Positions 7,650 through 15,163 of a stretch of DNA of 28,985 nt are shown one piece after another. Within the stretch, counting starts at the first letter, position 1. Every line of letters starts with the position of its first letter. This DNA comes from CAYUHK01 sp964475165 (GTDB taxonomy: Bacteria; Verrucomicrobiota; Kiritimatiellia; JAAZAB01): positions 1-28,985 of the forward strand of contig CAYYVN010000016.1 of assembly GCA_964475165.1 (NCBI GenBank), in the 5' to 3' direction. Below the pieces are notes generated by a model. It did no database searches. It worked only from the letters and a program-made list of their open reading frames with translations, and was not told where the DNA came from. A program made the translations under genes and the position numbers.

Positions 7650-9287
7650 TTAGGGCAGCGCGCCGGGCTGCAGCACCACATAGGTGGGTAGACCCAAGGC
7701 CCCGAAATAATCCAAGGCCAGCCTGGTTTCTGGATCATCCAACTGTTCCGCCCGATATTTGACCTTGATGTAGCCCTCCAGCCGGCGCGCGACGCGCGGA
7801 TCGCGGAAGGTGGCCTCCATCGCCTGGCAGTTCCGGCACCAGCTGGCCCAAAAATCAACCAGGACCGGCTGTTGATGCTGCTGGGCGGCGGCCAGGGCCT
7901 CTGAGAGGGAAAGATACCAGCCGGCGCTCTGCTCAGCCGAGGCCCGCTCAATCGGCGGGCGGGCTCGCGCCGTCCATAAACGATAGGCCTGCCAACCGTA
8001 ATAGAGGGCTAACCCCAGAATGATGATGCCGAAGCCGCGCTTAATCAGCAGCATCCACTTGCCGGGCCGCGGCAGAAAAGGCAAGCCAGCCCCCAGTAAA
8101 GGCCAGGGCAATCCCATCCCCAGCCCCAACAAAAAGGGCAAGCCAATGCCCAGCCAGACGCCGCGCTGAAAGAGTTCGGCGGCTAGCAGCAAGACCGAGA
8201 CCAGCACCGGAGAAACGCAGGAGCCGGCCAGCAGAGCCGTGACCGCGCCCATCACAAAGACGGTGGCCCAGCCCTGGCCACGCGCCGGCGCTAAGCGGCC
8301 CTGCCAGCGCGAGAAATCCAGCGCCAAGACATCGAACATAGCCAGCGCCAAGGCCAAAAAGATCAAGGCAATCACCGCATTAAAGAGCGGCATGGAATTC
8401 AGAGTGCCGAACTTGGCACCCGTGAGCACCACCACCAAGCCCAAGGCACCATAGGCCAAGGCCATGGCCAAGCCATAGAGCGCGCCCAAGGCGAACCCGC
8501 GCCCGCGCTGGCCGGCCTGGGCGCCGGCGCCAAAAATGATGGCCATATTGACCGGGATCATCGGCAAGACACAGGGCGTCAGATTCAAGCTCAACCCCCC
8601 GAGAATGATCAAACCCACCGCCAACCATGCCCACCAGCTCTGCTTGAGAAAGAGCGCTTGCAGAAAATCATCTGCCGGCGGCTTATCGGCGGCGGCGGTA
8701 TCCAGAAAGCGCAAAAACTTTTCCGGCTCCAGATAACCGGCCTGCCGAGCAGTGATCCTGAAACCCGCCACGGCCGATCGCCAAGGCGGCGCGGCGGCAG
8801 GAGCTGGCTGAACCGAGCTTGGCGCCGCTGGCGCGGCGCCGGCGGCCCTCTCGCCCGTCAAGACGAAATGCTCTATTACCGGCAAAAAGCAGGCCGTCGC
8901 GTCGCAACCCTGATAGGCCACCTGGAGTGTCAGTGGAAAATCGATGGGCAATGCCAGCCGATAAATAAAGCGTACATCATTGGTGTAAACATCCTGAAGC
9001 ATGCCGCTGAAGCTATCGCGCTGCTGCGCCGGCGATGGTATGGAGATGGGATCCAGCAGCGCGCCATCGGCGAGGCTGATGTTGAGTGCATCGGCATACA
9101 GGCTGTGTTGCGGGGGCACACTGAAAGATACCGTGAGACGCATCTCCGCCGAGGATTGGGCGGAGAGATTAACCGCCACCGCGAAAGGATCCTGGGCCAG
9201 GGCCGTGCCAACCCAAGCTAGCCCCAGCCAGCAGAGCCAGGCATAGCCCCAACTGCCTCGGAAAGGATGGCGCGCGCGATCGACCAT
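7650..9287 (-). CDS. dsbD: Thiol:disulfide interchange protein DsbD (three-domain)
   Basis: Inner-membrane protein of 545 residues that carries reducing power from cytoplasmic thioredoxin to the periplasm. All three domains are present. An N-terminal signal segment (about 15-31) precedes a DsbD-alpha domain with Cys128 and Cys133 (CDATAC). The CcdA-like membrane domain has LTPCVLPMIP (Cys239) and GSCVSP (Cys357). The C-terminal thioredoxin domain carries WASWCRNC (Cys484 and Cys487). The start ATG 9287 has AAGGA six bases upstream and lies 10 bases after the stop of the metal-binding protein gene. Its position in the middle of a metal ABC operon is unusual and suggests a link between periplasmic thiol reduction and metal uptake or metalloprotein maturation; that link is inference. 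The C-terminus ends shortly after the cis-Pro motif GLPTYVVL, which is short for the domain. Confidence 0.94.
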   Translation of the reverse strand: MVDRARHPFRGSWGYAWLCWLGLAWVGTALAQDPFAVAVNLSAQSSAEMRLTVSFSVPPQHSLYADALNISLADGALLDPISIPSPAQQRDSFSGMLQDVYTNDVRFIYRLALPIDFPLTLQVAYQGCDATACFLPVIEHFVLTGERAAGAAPAAPSSVQPAPAAAPPWRSAVAGFRITARQAGYLEPEKFLRFLDTAAADKPPADDFLQALFLKQSWWAWLAVGLIILGGLSLNLTPCVLPMIPVNMAIIFGAGAQAGQRGRGFALGALYGLAMALAYGALGLVVVLTGAKFGTLNSMPLFNAVIALIFLALALAMFDVLALDFSRWQGRLAPARGQGWATVFVMGAVTALLAGSCVSPVLVSVLLLAAELFQRGVWLGIGLPFLLGLGMGLPWPLLGAGLPFLPRPGKWMLLIKRGFGIIILGLALYYGWQAYRLWTARARPPIERASAEQSAGWYLSLSEALAAAQQHQQPVLVDFWASWCRNCQAMEATFRDPRVARRLEGYIKVKYRAEQLDDPETRLALDYFGALGLPTYVVLQPGALP

Positions 9288-9297
9288 GAAAAATCCT

Positions 9298-10224
9298 TCA
9301 ACGCAAGGCCTGCTGCAATTGGCGCAGGTTATCTTCCATGATGGTTAGATAGGCCTCCGGGCGCAGGGGGCCGGTGACCGCCGAATCCAGCGTATAAACG
9401 ATCGCCCCCGTCTCGCGGGCAATCGTCTCCGCCGCCTTCGCGGAATACTGCGGCTCGGCAAACAGGGCCTTGATGCCGCGCCGGCGCAACAACTCTATCA
9501 GTTGCGCCAGGTCTCGCGCACTGGGGCTCGCACCCGGCTCACGCTCGATAACCCCCACGATCCGCAAATCAAACTCAGCCGCGAAATAGGGAAAGGCTTC
9601 ATGAAAGGTGACGATCTCACGCGTGCGCAGGCCTTGCAAGCCCGCATGTATTTTAACCCGTAATGCCTCCAGTTGCTCAAGATAGACCGCCGCATTTTCG
9701 GCATATTGGGCGGCATGCTCCGGATCCAGGCGCGCCAACTCGCGCGCCAGAGTGCGTACCTGCGTCATGGCATGGCTCACGCTAAGCCAGACATGAGGAT
9801 TAACGCCCGCCGGCCCCTGCATGAGCTCGATGCCCGCGCTGGCATCGATAATCGGCAAAGCGGGAAACTGCGCCCGCGCCTTATCCAGAAAGGATTCCAT
9901 GCCCGCGCCGTTGATCACCAAAACCTGAGCCTGCGCAAGCGTCACCAGATCCGCCGGCGTCAATTGATAATCATGCAGGCAGCCGGCGCTGGGTGGGGCC
10001 ATATTGATCACGGCTACCCCCGGAATAGCATGCGCCACATTCAAAGCCGCAATATGGATTGGATAAAAAGAGGTGACGATCCGCATCCCGACCGCCGGAT
10101 CCGCCGCCGCCGACCAAACCCCCAGCCAGAGCAGACTCAGCCAGACCCAACGCCCACACGCCGGCGCGGCGGCCACCAGCCAGCGCGGCCGCAATCTGGA
10201 TTGGAAGGCTGTCCACAGCGACAT
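9298..10224 (-). CDS. Metal ABC transporter substrate-binding protein (ZnuA/TroA-like, cluster A-I)
   Basis: Periplasmic binding protein of about 308 residues. After a long basic N-terminus and hydrophobic signal segment, the mature part starts near ADPAVGMRIVTSFYP. The four metal-ligand positions of the TroA/ZnuA family are recognisable: His in CLHDYQLTP, His in NPHVWLS, His in TFHEAFPYF and Asp in TLDSAVTG. The His/Asp-rich loop of typical ZnuA is absent, giving a compact TroA/MntC-like form. A cysteine next to the first ligand histidine is unusual. ATG 10224 has AGAGGG just upstream; a GTG at 10242 overlapping the nikR stop as GTGA is the alternative. Zinc or manganese would be expected from this family, whereas the co-encoded NikR-type regulator suggests nickel; the sequence does not settle it. 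Confidence 0.91.
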   Translation of the reverse strand: MSLWTAFQSRLRPRWLVAAAPACGRWVWLSLLWLGVWSAAADPAVGMRIVTSFYPIHIAALNVAHAIPGVAVINMAPPSAGCLHDYQLTPADLVTLAQAQVLVINGAGMESFLDKARAQFPALPIIDASAGIELMQGPAGVNPHVWLSVSHAMTQVRTLARELARLDPEHAAQYAENAAVYLEQLEALRVKIHAGLQGLRTREIVTFHEAFPYFAAEFDLRIVGVIEREPGASPSARDLAQLIELLRRRGIKALFAEPQYSAKAAETIARETGAIVYTLDSAVTGPLRPEAYLTIMEDNLRQLQQALR

Positions 10225-10238
10225 AATCCCTCTTGTAA

Positions 10239-10664
10239 TCACATGCTGATCCGACCCGGACGCCCGGAAGCTGCTACCGTTAAAGCCCCGTGTTTGACGC
10301 CTTTAACCGCTCTCAAAGCTTGTTCCAGGGCCTCCAGATCCCGCGGACGCCCGCGCACGGCCAGGATTTCCAGGCAATGTTCATGATCCAAATGCACATG
10401 CTGCGTGGCGATGATGAGCTTGTGATGATCATGCTGTATGGCGTTCAAACGATTGGATAGATCGCGCCGATGCGCATCATAAACCAGAACGATAGCGCCC
10501 ACCGCATCGGCACTGCCCCGCCAGGCCTTGCGCATGAGATGCTGGCGGATCAAGTCGCTGATGGCTTTGGAACGCGTCGGATAACGCTCCGCTCGCGCCT
10601 GGCGATCGAAAGCTTCCAGCAGTGCTTTCTCCAACGAAACACTGAAGCGAGTTAAAGCTAGCAT
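10239..10664 (-). CDS. nikR: NikR-type nickel-responsive ribbon-helix-helix regulator
   Basis: Metal-sensing transcription factor of 141 residues. The N-terminal ribbon-helix-helix domain (about 1-48) begins TRFSVSLEKALLEAFD and contains RSKAISDLIR. The C-terminal ACT-like domain carries the complete high-affinity nickel site: His78 in the QHDHH run, then His89, His91 and Cys97 in QHVHLDHEHCLE, equivalent to His76, His87, His89 and Cys95 of E. coli NikR. The start ATG has AGAGGG five bases upstream. It is the first gene of the operon and its stop overlaps the possible GTG of the binding-protein gene, so autoregulation and control of the whole transporter operon are likely. The usual NikR target is a NikABCDE or similar nickel importer; here the partner is an ABC-3 type system. 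Confidence 0.92.
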   Translation of the reverse strand: MLALTRFSVSLEKALLEAFDRQARAERYPTRSKAISDLIRQHLMRKAWRGSADAVGAIVLVYDAHRRDLSNRLNAIQHDHHKLIIATQHVHLDHEHCLEILAVRGRPRDLEALEQALRAVKGVKHGALTVAASGRPGRISM

Positions 10665-10693
10665 CAGAACCCTCTTTCCATGACTGGTTATTA

Positions 10694-10708
10694 TTTATCA
10701 GCGATAAA
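10694..10708. promoter_or_regulatory. Inverted repeat upstream of nikR, candidate operator
   Basis: TTTATCAGCGATAAA is a perfect 6-3-6 inverted repeat lying 30-44 bases upstream of the nikR start, inside the AT-rich part of the divergent 207-base gap between nikR and the SUMF1 gene. Its place suits an autoregulatory site overlapping the nikR promoter. It does not match the long-spaced operator known for E. coli NikR (half sites about 16 bases apart), so the link to NikR is only positional. Confidence 0.35.
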
Positions 10709-10831
10709 AATTTAATGGGTGCCAGACGCTTTTATGATCCCCCCGCAACTAGGCTCAGCGCCGAGCGCTGACCTGGATCTTGCTGCCTGTATTTTAGCCC
10801 ACCGCCAGCCTGAGGCAACTGTTAAAATACA

Positions 10832-10861
10832 TTGACGCACGTGCGCAAAGTCGCCTATCAT
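10832..10861 (+). promoter_or_regulatory. Candidate promoter of the SUMF1-domain gene, with embedded palindrome
   Basis: TTGACG (10832-10837) and TATCAT (10856-10861) are 18 bases apart, a good sigma70 layout. The spacer overlaps a perfect 10-base palindrome CGCACGTGCG (10836-10845) that could be a regulator site. Transcription would start near 10868, only a few bases before the first ATG at 10872, so the message would be almost leaderless or would use the ATG at 10884 or 10887. Confidence 0.35.
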
Positions 10862-10871
10862 CAGCCACAGC

Positions 10872-12356
10872 ATGATTCCTTTAATGATGCAAAGATGTCT
10901 CCGGCTCATCTCTCTGGGAGCCGCGCTCTGGCTGTTCGCCGGCCAAGCCCTGGCCAATAATTTACTGGTGAGCAATGTCGGCTTCACCAACACCATCAAA
11001 GATGCTGGCTTTACCGAAATATCTTTTGATTTGAGCTGGGAAAATTCCTGGCACGCCAGCTGGATCGAAACTGACACCGGCGTGGGCAATCCGGCGCTCT
11101 CCCTCACCAACTGGGATGCCGCCTGGATTTTCATCAAGTACCGCTTACGGTCTGGCGCTAATACTGACTGGCAGCATGTTTATTTGGCTCCCGAGGGCCA
11201 TGTGGCTCCCGCCGGCATCACGATCACGCCCGGCTTGACCGACGGCACCAACGTGGGCGTCTTCATCCATCGCAATAGCCACGGCCATGGAAAGCTGGAA
11301 ATCCCGCGCCTGCGCCTGCGCTGGGATTACGCGGCTCAAAACCTGCACTATACCAATCCGCTGGATATCAGTGTGCAGGCCATTGAGATGGTCTATGTGC
11401 CCGCCGGCCCCTTCTACGTGGGGGATGGCGGCAGGGAGGAAAATAAATTTACCGATGGTTCTTGGAGCAGCGGCAACTCCATCCCCTTCCGCATCACCAA
11501 CGAAGCGCCACTGGAGATCAAAAAAGAGCCCGGCTATCTTTGGGGCATTGGCAGCTATATTGAGGCCAGCACGCTCTCCTATGATTTCCCGAAAGGCGCG
11601 GCCGCTTTTTACTGCATGAAATATGAGATCACGCAGGAGCAATACGCGAACTTCCTGAATCATCTCAGCGCCACACAGGCTGATGCTTTAAAGTTAAACT
11701 CAATGAGCTCTCGACAATCGATCAGTGGCACTTGGCCAAATTATACGGCCGCGGCTCCGGATCGCGCGGCCAACTACCTGAGCGGCAAGGGCTGGGCAGC
11801 CTACGCTGCTTGGGCCGGGTTACGGCCCTTGACCGAACTGGAGTTTGAGAAAGCCTGCCGGGGTCCCAAGGCCCCGCTGGACAACGAATTCGCTTGGGGC
11901 ACGGCCAGTGCCGTTCAACAAACAGAACACACGGGCGAGGATGGCAGCGGCCTTGAAGGGGCGGCGCCCCCTGATGCCAATCTCCTGTATGGCAATGGCC
12001 CCATTAAAGGGCCGGTGCGCGTGGGTGTCTATGCCACGGATTCCTCCGACCGCGAACGAGCTGGAGCCAGTTACTGGGGGATTTTAGATCTGAGTGGAAA
12101 TAATTGGGAAAGGACCATCACTGTGGCCCATGCCAACGGACGCGCATTTCAAGGCACATTGGGGAGTGGTTCCTTGGAGAGTGATGGCTCTGCGCCCAAC
12201 GCTGATTGGCGGCCTCAGGTCAGTGGTTTCCGGGGCGGCTCCTGGTATACCATTATAGCAGGCAGCTATGTTTCCTCCAGGCGCAGCGCTGGCAATACAA
12301 GCTATCCTCATGGCGAAAATTGGACTGGCGGGCGCGGCGGACGCCAAGCGCCCTGA
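10872..12356 (+). CDS. Secreted SUMF1 (formylglycine-generating enzyme-like) domain protein, probably non-catalytic
   Basis: Exported protein of 494 residues. A signal peptide ends near GQALA (residue 28). Residues about 30-152 form a beta-rich N-terminal domain starting NLLVSNVGFTN, and residues about 170-494 are a SUMF1/FGE-sulfatase fold: MVYVPAGPFYVGD, YCMKYEITQEQYANFL, GLRPLTELEFEKACRG, LDLSGNNWERTI, FRGGSWYTI and the closing GGRGGRQAP. True formylglycine-generating enzymes hold two active-site cysteines just after RGGS; here that stretch (453-470) has none, and the mature chain has only Cys248 and Cys329. It is therefore more likely a binding or structural member of the fold, as is common for secreted SUMF1 proteins in PVC bacteria and Bacteroidota. 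No Shine-Dalgarno precedes any of the candidate ATGs (10872, 10884, 10887). It stands alone between two minus-strand operons. Confidence 0.85.
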   Translation: MIPLMMQRCLRLISLGAALWLFAGQALANNLLVSNVGFTNTIKDAGFTEISFDLSWENSWHASWIETDTGVGNPALSLTNWDAAWIFIKYRLRSGANTDWQHVYLAPEGHVAPAGITITPGLTDGTNVGVFIHRNSHGHGKLEIPRLRLRWDYAAQNLHYTNPLDISVQAIEMVYVPAGPFYVGDGGREENKFTDGSWSSGNSIPFRITNEAPLEIKKEPGYLWGIGSYIEASTLSYDFPKGAAAFYCMKYEITQEQYANFLNHLSATQADALKLNSMSSRQSISGTWPNYTAAAPDRAANYLSGKGWAAYAAWAGLRPLTELEFEKACRGPKAPLDNEFAWGTASAVQQTEHTGEDGSGLEGAAPPDANLLYGNGPIKGPVRVGVYATDSSDRERAGASYWGILDLSGNNWERTITVAHANGRAFQGTLGSGSLESDGSAPNADWRPQVSGFRGGSWYTIIAGSYVSSRRSAGNTSYPHGENWTGGRGGRQAP

Positions 12357-12400
12357 AAAAAACGTCCGGGTTCGGCGGCCAAAACAGCACCAGCGCTAAA

Positions 12401-13039
12401 TCATATTCCAAAGCCAGCCTGACGTAATTTATCCCAGGTGAGACCGGCCGGGCCCGATTCCAGATAGCGCCGTACATGTTTGCCGATGATATCGGTTTCC
12501 AGATTGAGAGCATCCCCCTCTCGCAAGGTATGCAGATTGGTGCCGGCCCAGGTGAGAGGAATGATGTGCACGCTGAAGGAACGCGCATCCAGCTCCACGA
12601 TGGTTAAACTGACGCCGTTCAGGGCGATGGATCCCTTGCTGACCAGGTCCCGCAGGAGATCGGGGGCACAGGCTACGCGCAGAATCCAATCGCGGCCCGC
12701 GGCTTTTTTTTGCAACAGGGTGCCGGTGCCATCCACATGCCCGGTGACCAAGTGTCCGCCCAGGGGATCGCCCATGCGCAGGGCGCGCTCCAAATTCAAA
12801 GCGCTGCCAGGACCCTGGGCACCCAAAGTCGTGCGCTGCAGGGTTTCCTGCAAGACATCGCAAGCGAAACTGCCTGCCTGGCAATGCGCGATGGAAAGAC
12901 AGGCTCCATTGATGGCCACACTTTCGCCCACCGTCAGGGGCGGCGCCCAGGGCGCAGCCGAAACAAGCAGGCGCCGCCCACCGGCGGCCTGCTCCCAACG
13001 TTCCAAGCTGCCCACCTGTTGAATCAAACCCGTAAACAT
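12401..13039 (-). CDS. ribE: Riboflavin synthase alpha subunit
   Basis: Catalyses the last step of riboflavin synthesis, dismutation of two 6,7-dimethyl-8-ribityllumazine molecules. The protein of 212 residues has the two tandem lumazine-binding repeats of the family: the first opens MFTGLIQQVG and holds INGACLS, the second opens GGHLVTGHVDGTG and holds LNGVSLTI. The start is ATG 13039, giving the invariant N-terminus MFTGLI, with a GGTGGGTGA run upstream; a GTG at 13045 overlaps the ribD stop as GTGA. It is the last gene of the rib operon and faces the SUMF1 gene across 44 bases. Confidence 0.96.
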   Translation of the reverse strand: MFTGLIQQVGSLERWEQAAGGRRLLVSAAPWAPPLTVGESVAINGACLSIAHCQAGSFACDVLQETLQRTTLGAQGPGSALNLERALRMGDPLGGHLVTGHVDGTGTLLQKKAAGRDWILRVACAPDLLRDLVSKGSIALNGVSLTIVELDARSFSVHIIPLTWAGTNLHTLREGDALNLETDIIGKHVRRYLESGPAGLTWDKLRQAGFGI

Positions 13040-13041
13040 AA

Positions 13042-14157
13042 TCACCCACCTGTCCGGCGGCCAGACTTATGCGGCCTGGCTATCAGCATGATATCTCCAC
13101 CACAAGAACGTATCTCGTCGAAGACTAACCTGGGCGAGCGAGCCAGAGGCCAACCACTGCCCCCCACCGCCGCCACCGCGCTGGTGCCGCCCAAAATACG
13201 CGGGGCCAAGAAGAACCGGAACTCATCCACCAAACCGGCCCGGATCAGTTCGGCGGCCAGAGTGCCACCCCCCTCGCAGAGCACCCATAATAAACCCCGC
13301 CGGCCCAAACGCCGCAGCAAATCCGGCAAAGCAACGCCATAACGCCGCGCCGGCAGCAGCCATACTTCAGCGCCTTGCTGCGCCCAGGCCCGCCGGCGGG
13401 CGGCCGGACTGCGCGCCGTGGTCACCATGATGGTTTGCTGCCGGGCAGCATCCGAGAGCACGCGCGCGCTTTCCGGTACCAGCCCGCGATCATCCAGAAT
13501 GATCCGCCAGGGCCGGCGCCCCCGAGCCGGACGAGGCAGCAAGGAGGGGTCATCGGCCAAGACAGTGCCGGAGCCCACCAGAACGGCGTCGACGCGGCGC
13601 CGCAGCGCCTGCACCTCGCGCCGCGCGGCCGCGCCCGTGATCCAACGTGAGTGCCGCTGGATATCGGCAATCCGCCCATCCAGCGATTGAGCCAGCTTCA
13701 AGGTCACCTGCGGACGCGCCTTGGTGATCCAACACGCAAAGGGCGCCAGCAGCGCGCGCGCTTGCGGCGCGCAGACGCCCTCAATGACTTCAAACCCCTG
13801 AGCGCGCAACCAGCGGAGACCCCGACCGCTATGGCGCGGATTGGGATCGCGAGCCCCAACCACCACCGCGCACACCCCGCTGCGCCGGATAGCCAACACA
13901 CAGGGTGGCGTGCGCCCGGTGCTGCTGCAAGGTTCCAAGGTGACATAGAGCCTGGCTCCTTGGGCGCGCACGCCGGCCTCGGCCAGTGCCAGGATCTCGG
14001 CATGCGGCTGGCCGGCGGCGTGATGATAGCCGCGCCCCACCACTCGCCCACGCCGCACCACGATGGCCCCCACGGGCGGATTGGGCCGCGTCTGGCCTTC
14101 GGCGCGCCGCGCCAGATCCAGGGCCAAGTTCATGTAGCGCTCATGTTCGGCATTCAT
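13042..14157 (-). CDS. ribD: Bifunctional riboflavin biosynthesis deaminase/reductase RibD
   Basis: Two-domain enzyme of 371 residues converting the pyrimidine made from GTP into 5-amino-6-ribitylamino-uracil phosphate. The N-terminal deaminase domain has PNPPVGAIVV, the zinc ligands His in PHAEI and the two cysteines of PCSSTGRTPPC, and DPNPRHSGRG. The C-terminal reductase domain begins near RPQVTLKLAQSLDGRIA and includes SGTVLADDPSLL and CEGGGTLAAELI. The family PCxHxG variant is PCSSTG here, with Ser in place of the histidine that is not a zinc ligand. ATG 14157 follows GGGAAGAG closely and is preferred; a GTG at 14178 sits on the nusB stop (TAGTG). Confidence 0.95.
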   Translation of the reverse strand: MNAEHERYMNLALDLARRAEGQTRPNPPVGAIVVRRGRVVGRGYHHAAGQPHAEILALAEAGVRAQGARLYVTLEPCSSTGRTPPCVLAIRRSGVCAVVVGARDPNPRHSGRGLRWLRAQGFEVIEGVCAPQARALLAPFACWITKARPQVTLKLAQSLDGRIADIQRHSRWITGAAARREVQALRRRVDAVLVGSGTVLADDPSLLPRPARGRRPWRIILDDRGLVPESARVLSDAARQQTIMVTTARSPAARRRAWAQQGAEVWLLPARRYGVALPDLLRRLGRRGLLWVLCEGGGTLAAELIRAGLVDEFRFFLAPRILGGTSAVAAVGGSGWPLARSPRLVFDEIRSCGGDIMLIARPHKSGRRTGG

Positions 14158-14177
14158 GGACTCTTCCCTCAGGGCCA

Positions 14178-14624
14178 CTAGGCCAAATCATTGGCGCGCG
14201 GCGCCGCCGCCCGCCGCGGGCGATCCAAATCCTGACAAGCCCGATCCAAGACGCCGTTGACAAAACGGCCCGATTCCATGGAGCTGAAAGCCTTGGCGAT
14301 ATCCACCGCTTCGTTAATGGAAACCACCGGAGGAATCTCCGGCCGGAAGAGCATCTCGAACAAGGCCAACCGCATCACATTGCGGTCGACGGCATTCATA
14401 CGCTTCAAATCCCAATTATCCGCGTAAGCGCGCAGCTTGGCATCCAGCGCGGCGCCATGCTCCCGCACGCCGCGCACTAGTTCCTCGGTGAATTGGCGGG
14501 TTTTGGAGTCGGGCTCTTTGCCACTCCAGAAATCGGCGAACACATTCGGCAAAGCCTCGGGATTGAAATCCAGTTGAAATAAAAGCTGGACCGCCCATTC
14601 CCGCGCCTGGCGCCGCGTATTCAT
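14178..14624 (-). CDS. nusB: Transcription antitermination factor NusB
   Basis: All-helical protein of 148 residues that binds boxA RNA with NusE (S10) in rRNA antitermination. Family features are visible from N- to C-terminus: RRQAREWAVQLLFQLD, LVRGVREH, the MNAVDRNVMRLALFEML helix and SINEAVDIAKAFSSMESGRFVNGVLD. The start ATG overlaps the ribH stop as ATGA, and the stop abuts ribD, so it is embedded in the rib operon. ribH-nusB adjacency is widespread in bacteria, which supports both calls. Confidence 0.96.
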   Translation of the reverse strand: MNTRRQAREWAVQLLFQLDFNPEALPNVFADFWSGKEPDSKTRQFTEELVRGVREHGAALDAKLRAYADNWDLKRMNAVDRNVMRLALFEMLFRPEIPPVVSINEAVDIAKAFSSMESGRFVNGVLDRACQDLDRPRRAAAPRANDLA

Positions 14625-15103
14625 GGCTTGGCTGCCGCAATTTTCTTGAGCAGCGAAGCCATCTCAATCGCCGCCAAAGCCGCGCTCCAACCGCGATTGC
14701 CGGCCTTGGAGCCAGAGCGCTCAATGGCTTGCTCCAGGTTATCGGTGGCCAGCACGCCATCGATGACGGGGATATTTTCGCGCAGAGCAATCTGGGCCAG
14801 GGAACGCGCCACCTGCCCGCTGATCAAGCCGGCGTGCGGCGTGGCCCCCTGAATCACCACTCCCAGCGCTAGCAAGGCATCAAACTGCTTGGTCTGAGCC
14901 AATTGCTGAATGGCCAGCGGGATCTCGAAGGAACCCGGCACCCAGGCCACGGTTAGCCCATCGCCCTGGGCTCCATGCCGCTGCAGACAATCCAGCGCGC
15001 CACGCAATAATTGCTGCGCGAATAAATCATTGAAACGGCTAACCACGATCCCCACGCGCAAATCCTGAGCCAACAACTGACCGGAAATTTCCCTGGTTTT
15101 CAT
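14621..15103 (-). CDS. ribH: 6,7-dimethyl-8-ribityllumazine synthase
   Basis: Condenses the RibD-derived pyrimidine with 3,4-dihydroxy-2-butanone 4-phosphate from RibBA; family members assemble into pentamers or 60-mer capsids. The protein has 160 residues. Motifs are VSRFN (substrate pocket), VPGSFEIP, GVVIQGATPHAG with the catalytic histidine, and DGVLATDNLEQAIERS followed by KAGNRG (phosphate binding). The start has AAGGA with six bases to ATG. It follows ribBA after 60 bases that contain a GC-rich hairpin, and overlaps nusB by ATGA. Confidence 0.96.
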   Translation of the reverse strand: MKTREISGQLLAQDLRVGIVVSRFNDLFAQQLLRGALDCLQRHGAQGDGLTVAWVPGSFEIPLAIQQLAQTKQFDALLALGVVIQGATPHAGLISGQVARSLAQIALRENIPVIDGVLATDNLEQAIERSGSKAGNRGWSAALAAIEMASLLKKIAAAKP

Positions 15104-15130
15104 ATGGCATCCTTTCTTTTGACAGCTGGA

Positions 15131-15160
15131 GGTTGGCGTTCCCGGCCCGGGCCGCTAACC
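15131..15160. other. Intercistronic GC-rich hairpin between ribBA and ribH
   Basis: On the minus-strand RNA, GGTTAGCG pairs with CGCCAACC (one A-C mismatch) around an inner CCCG/CGGG stem built on the palindrome GGCCCGGGCC. It starts 3 bases after the ribBA stop and has no following T run, so it is not a standard terminator. It may protect the ribBA 3' end or dampen ribH expression. I see no FMN riboswitch in this gap or upstream of ribBA. Confidence 0.4.
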
Positions 15161-15163
15161 CAC

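Noticed and set aside
12356..12400. Possible terminator between the SUMF1 and ribE genes
   Set aside because: A run of seven A/T exists (12356-12362) but the neighbouring stem on the minus strand is only about three base pairs, so I do not call it.
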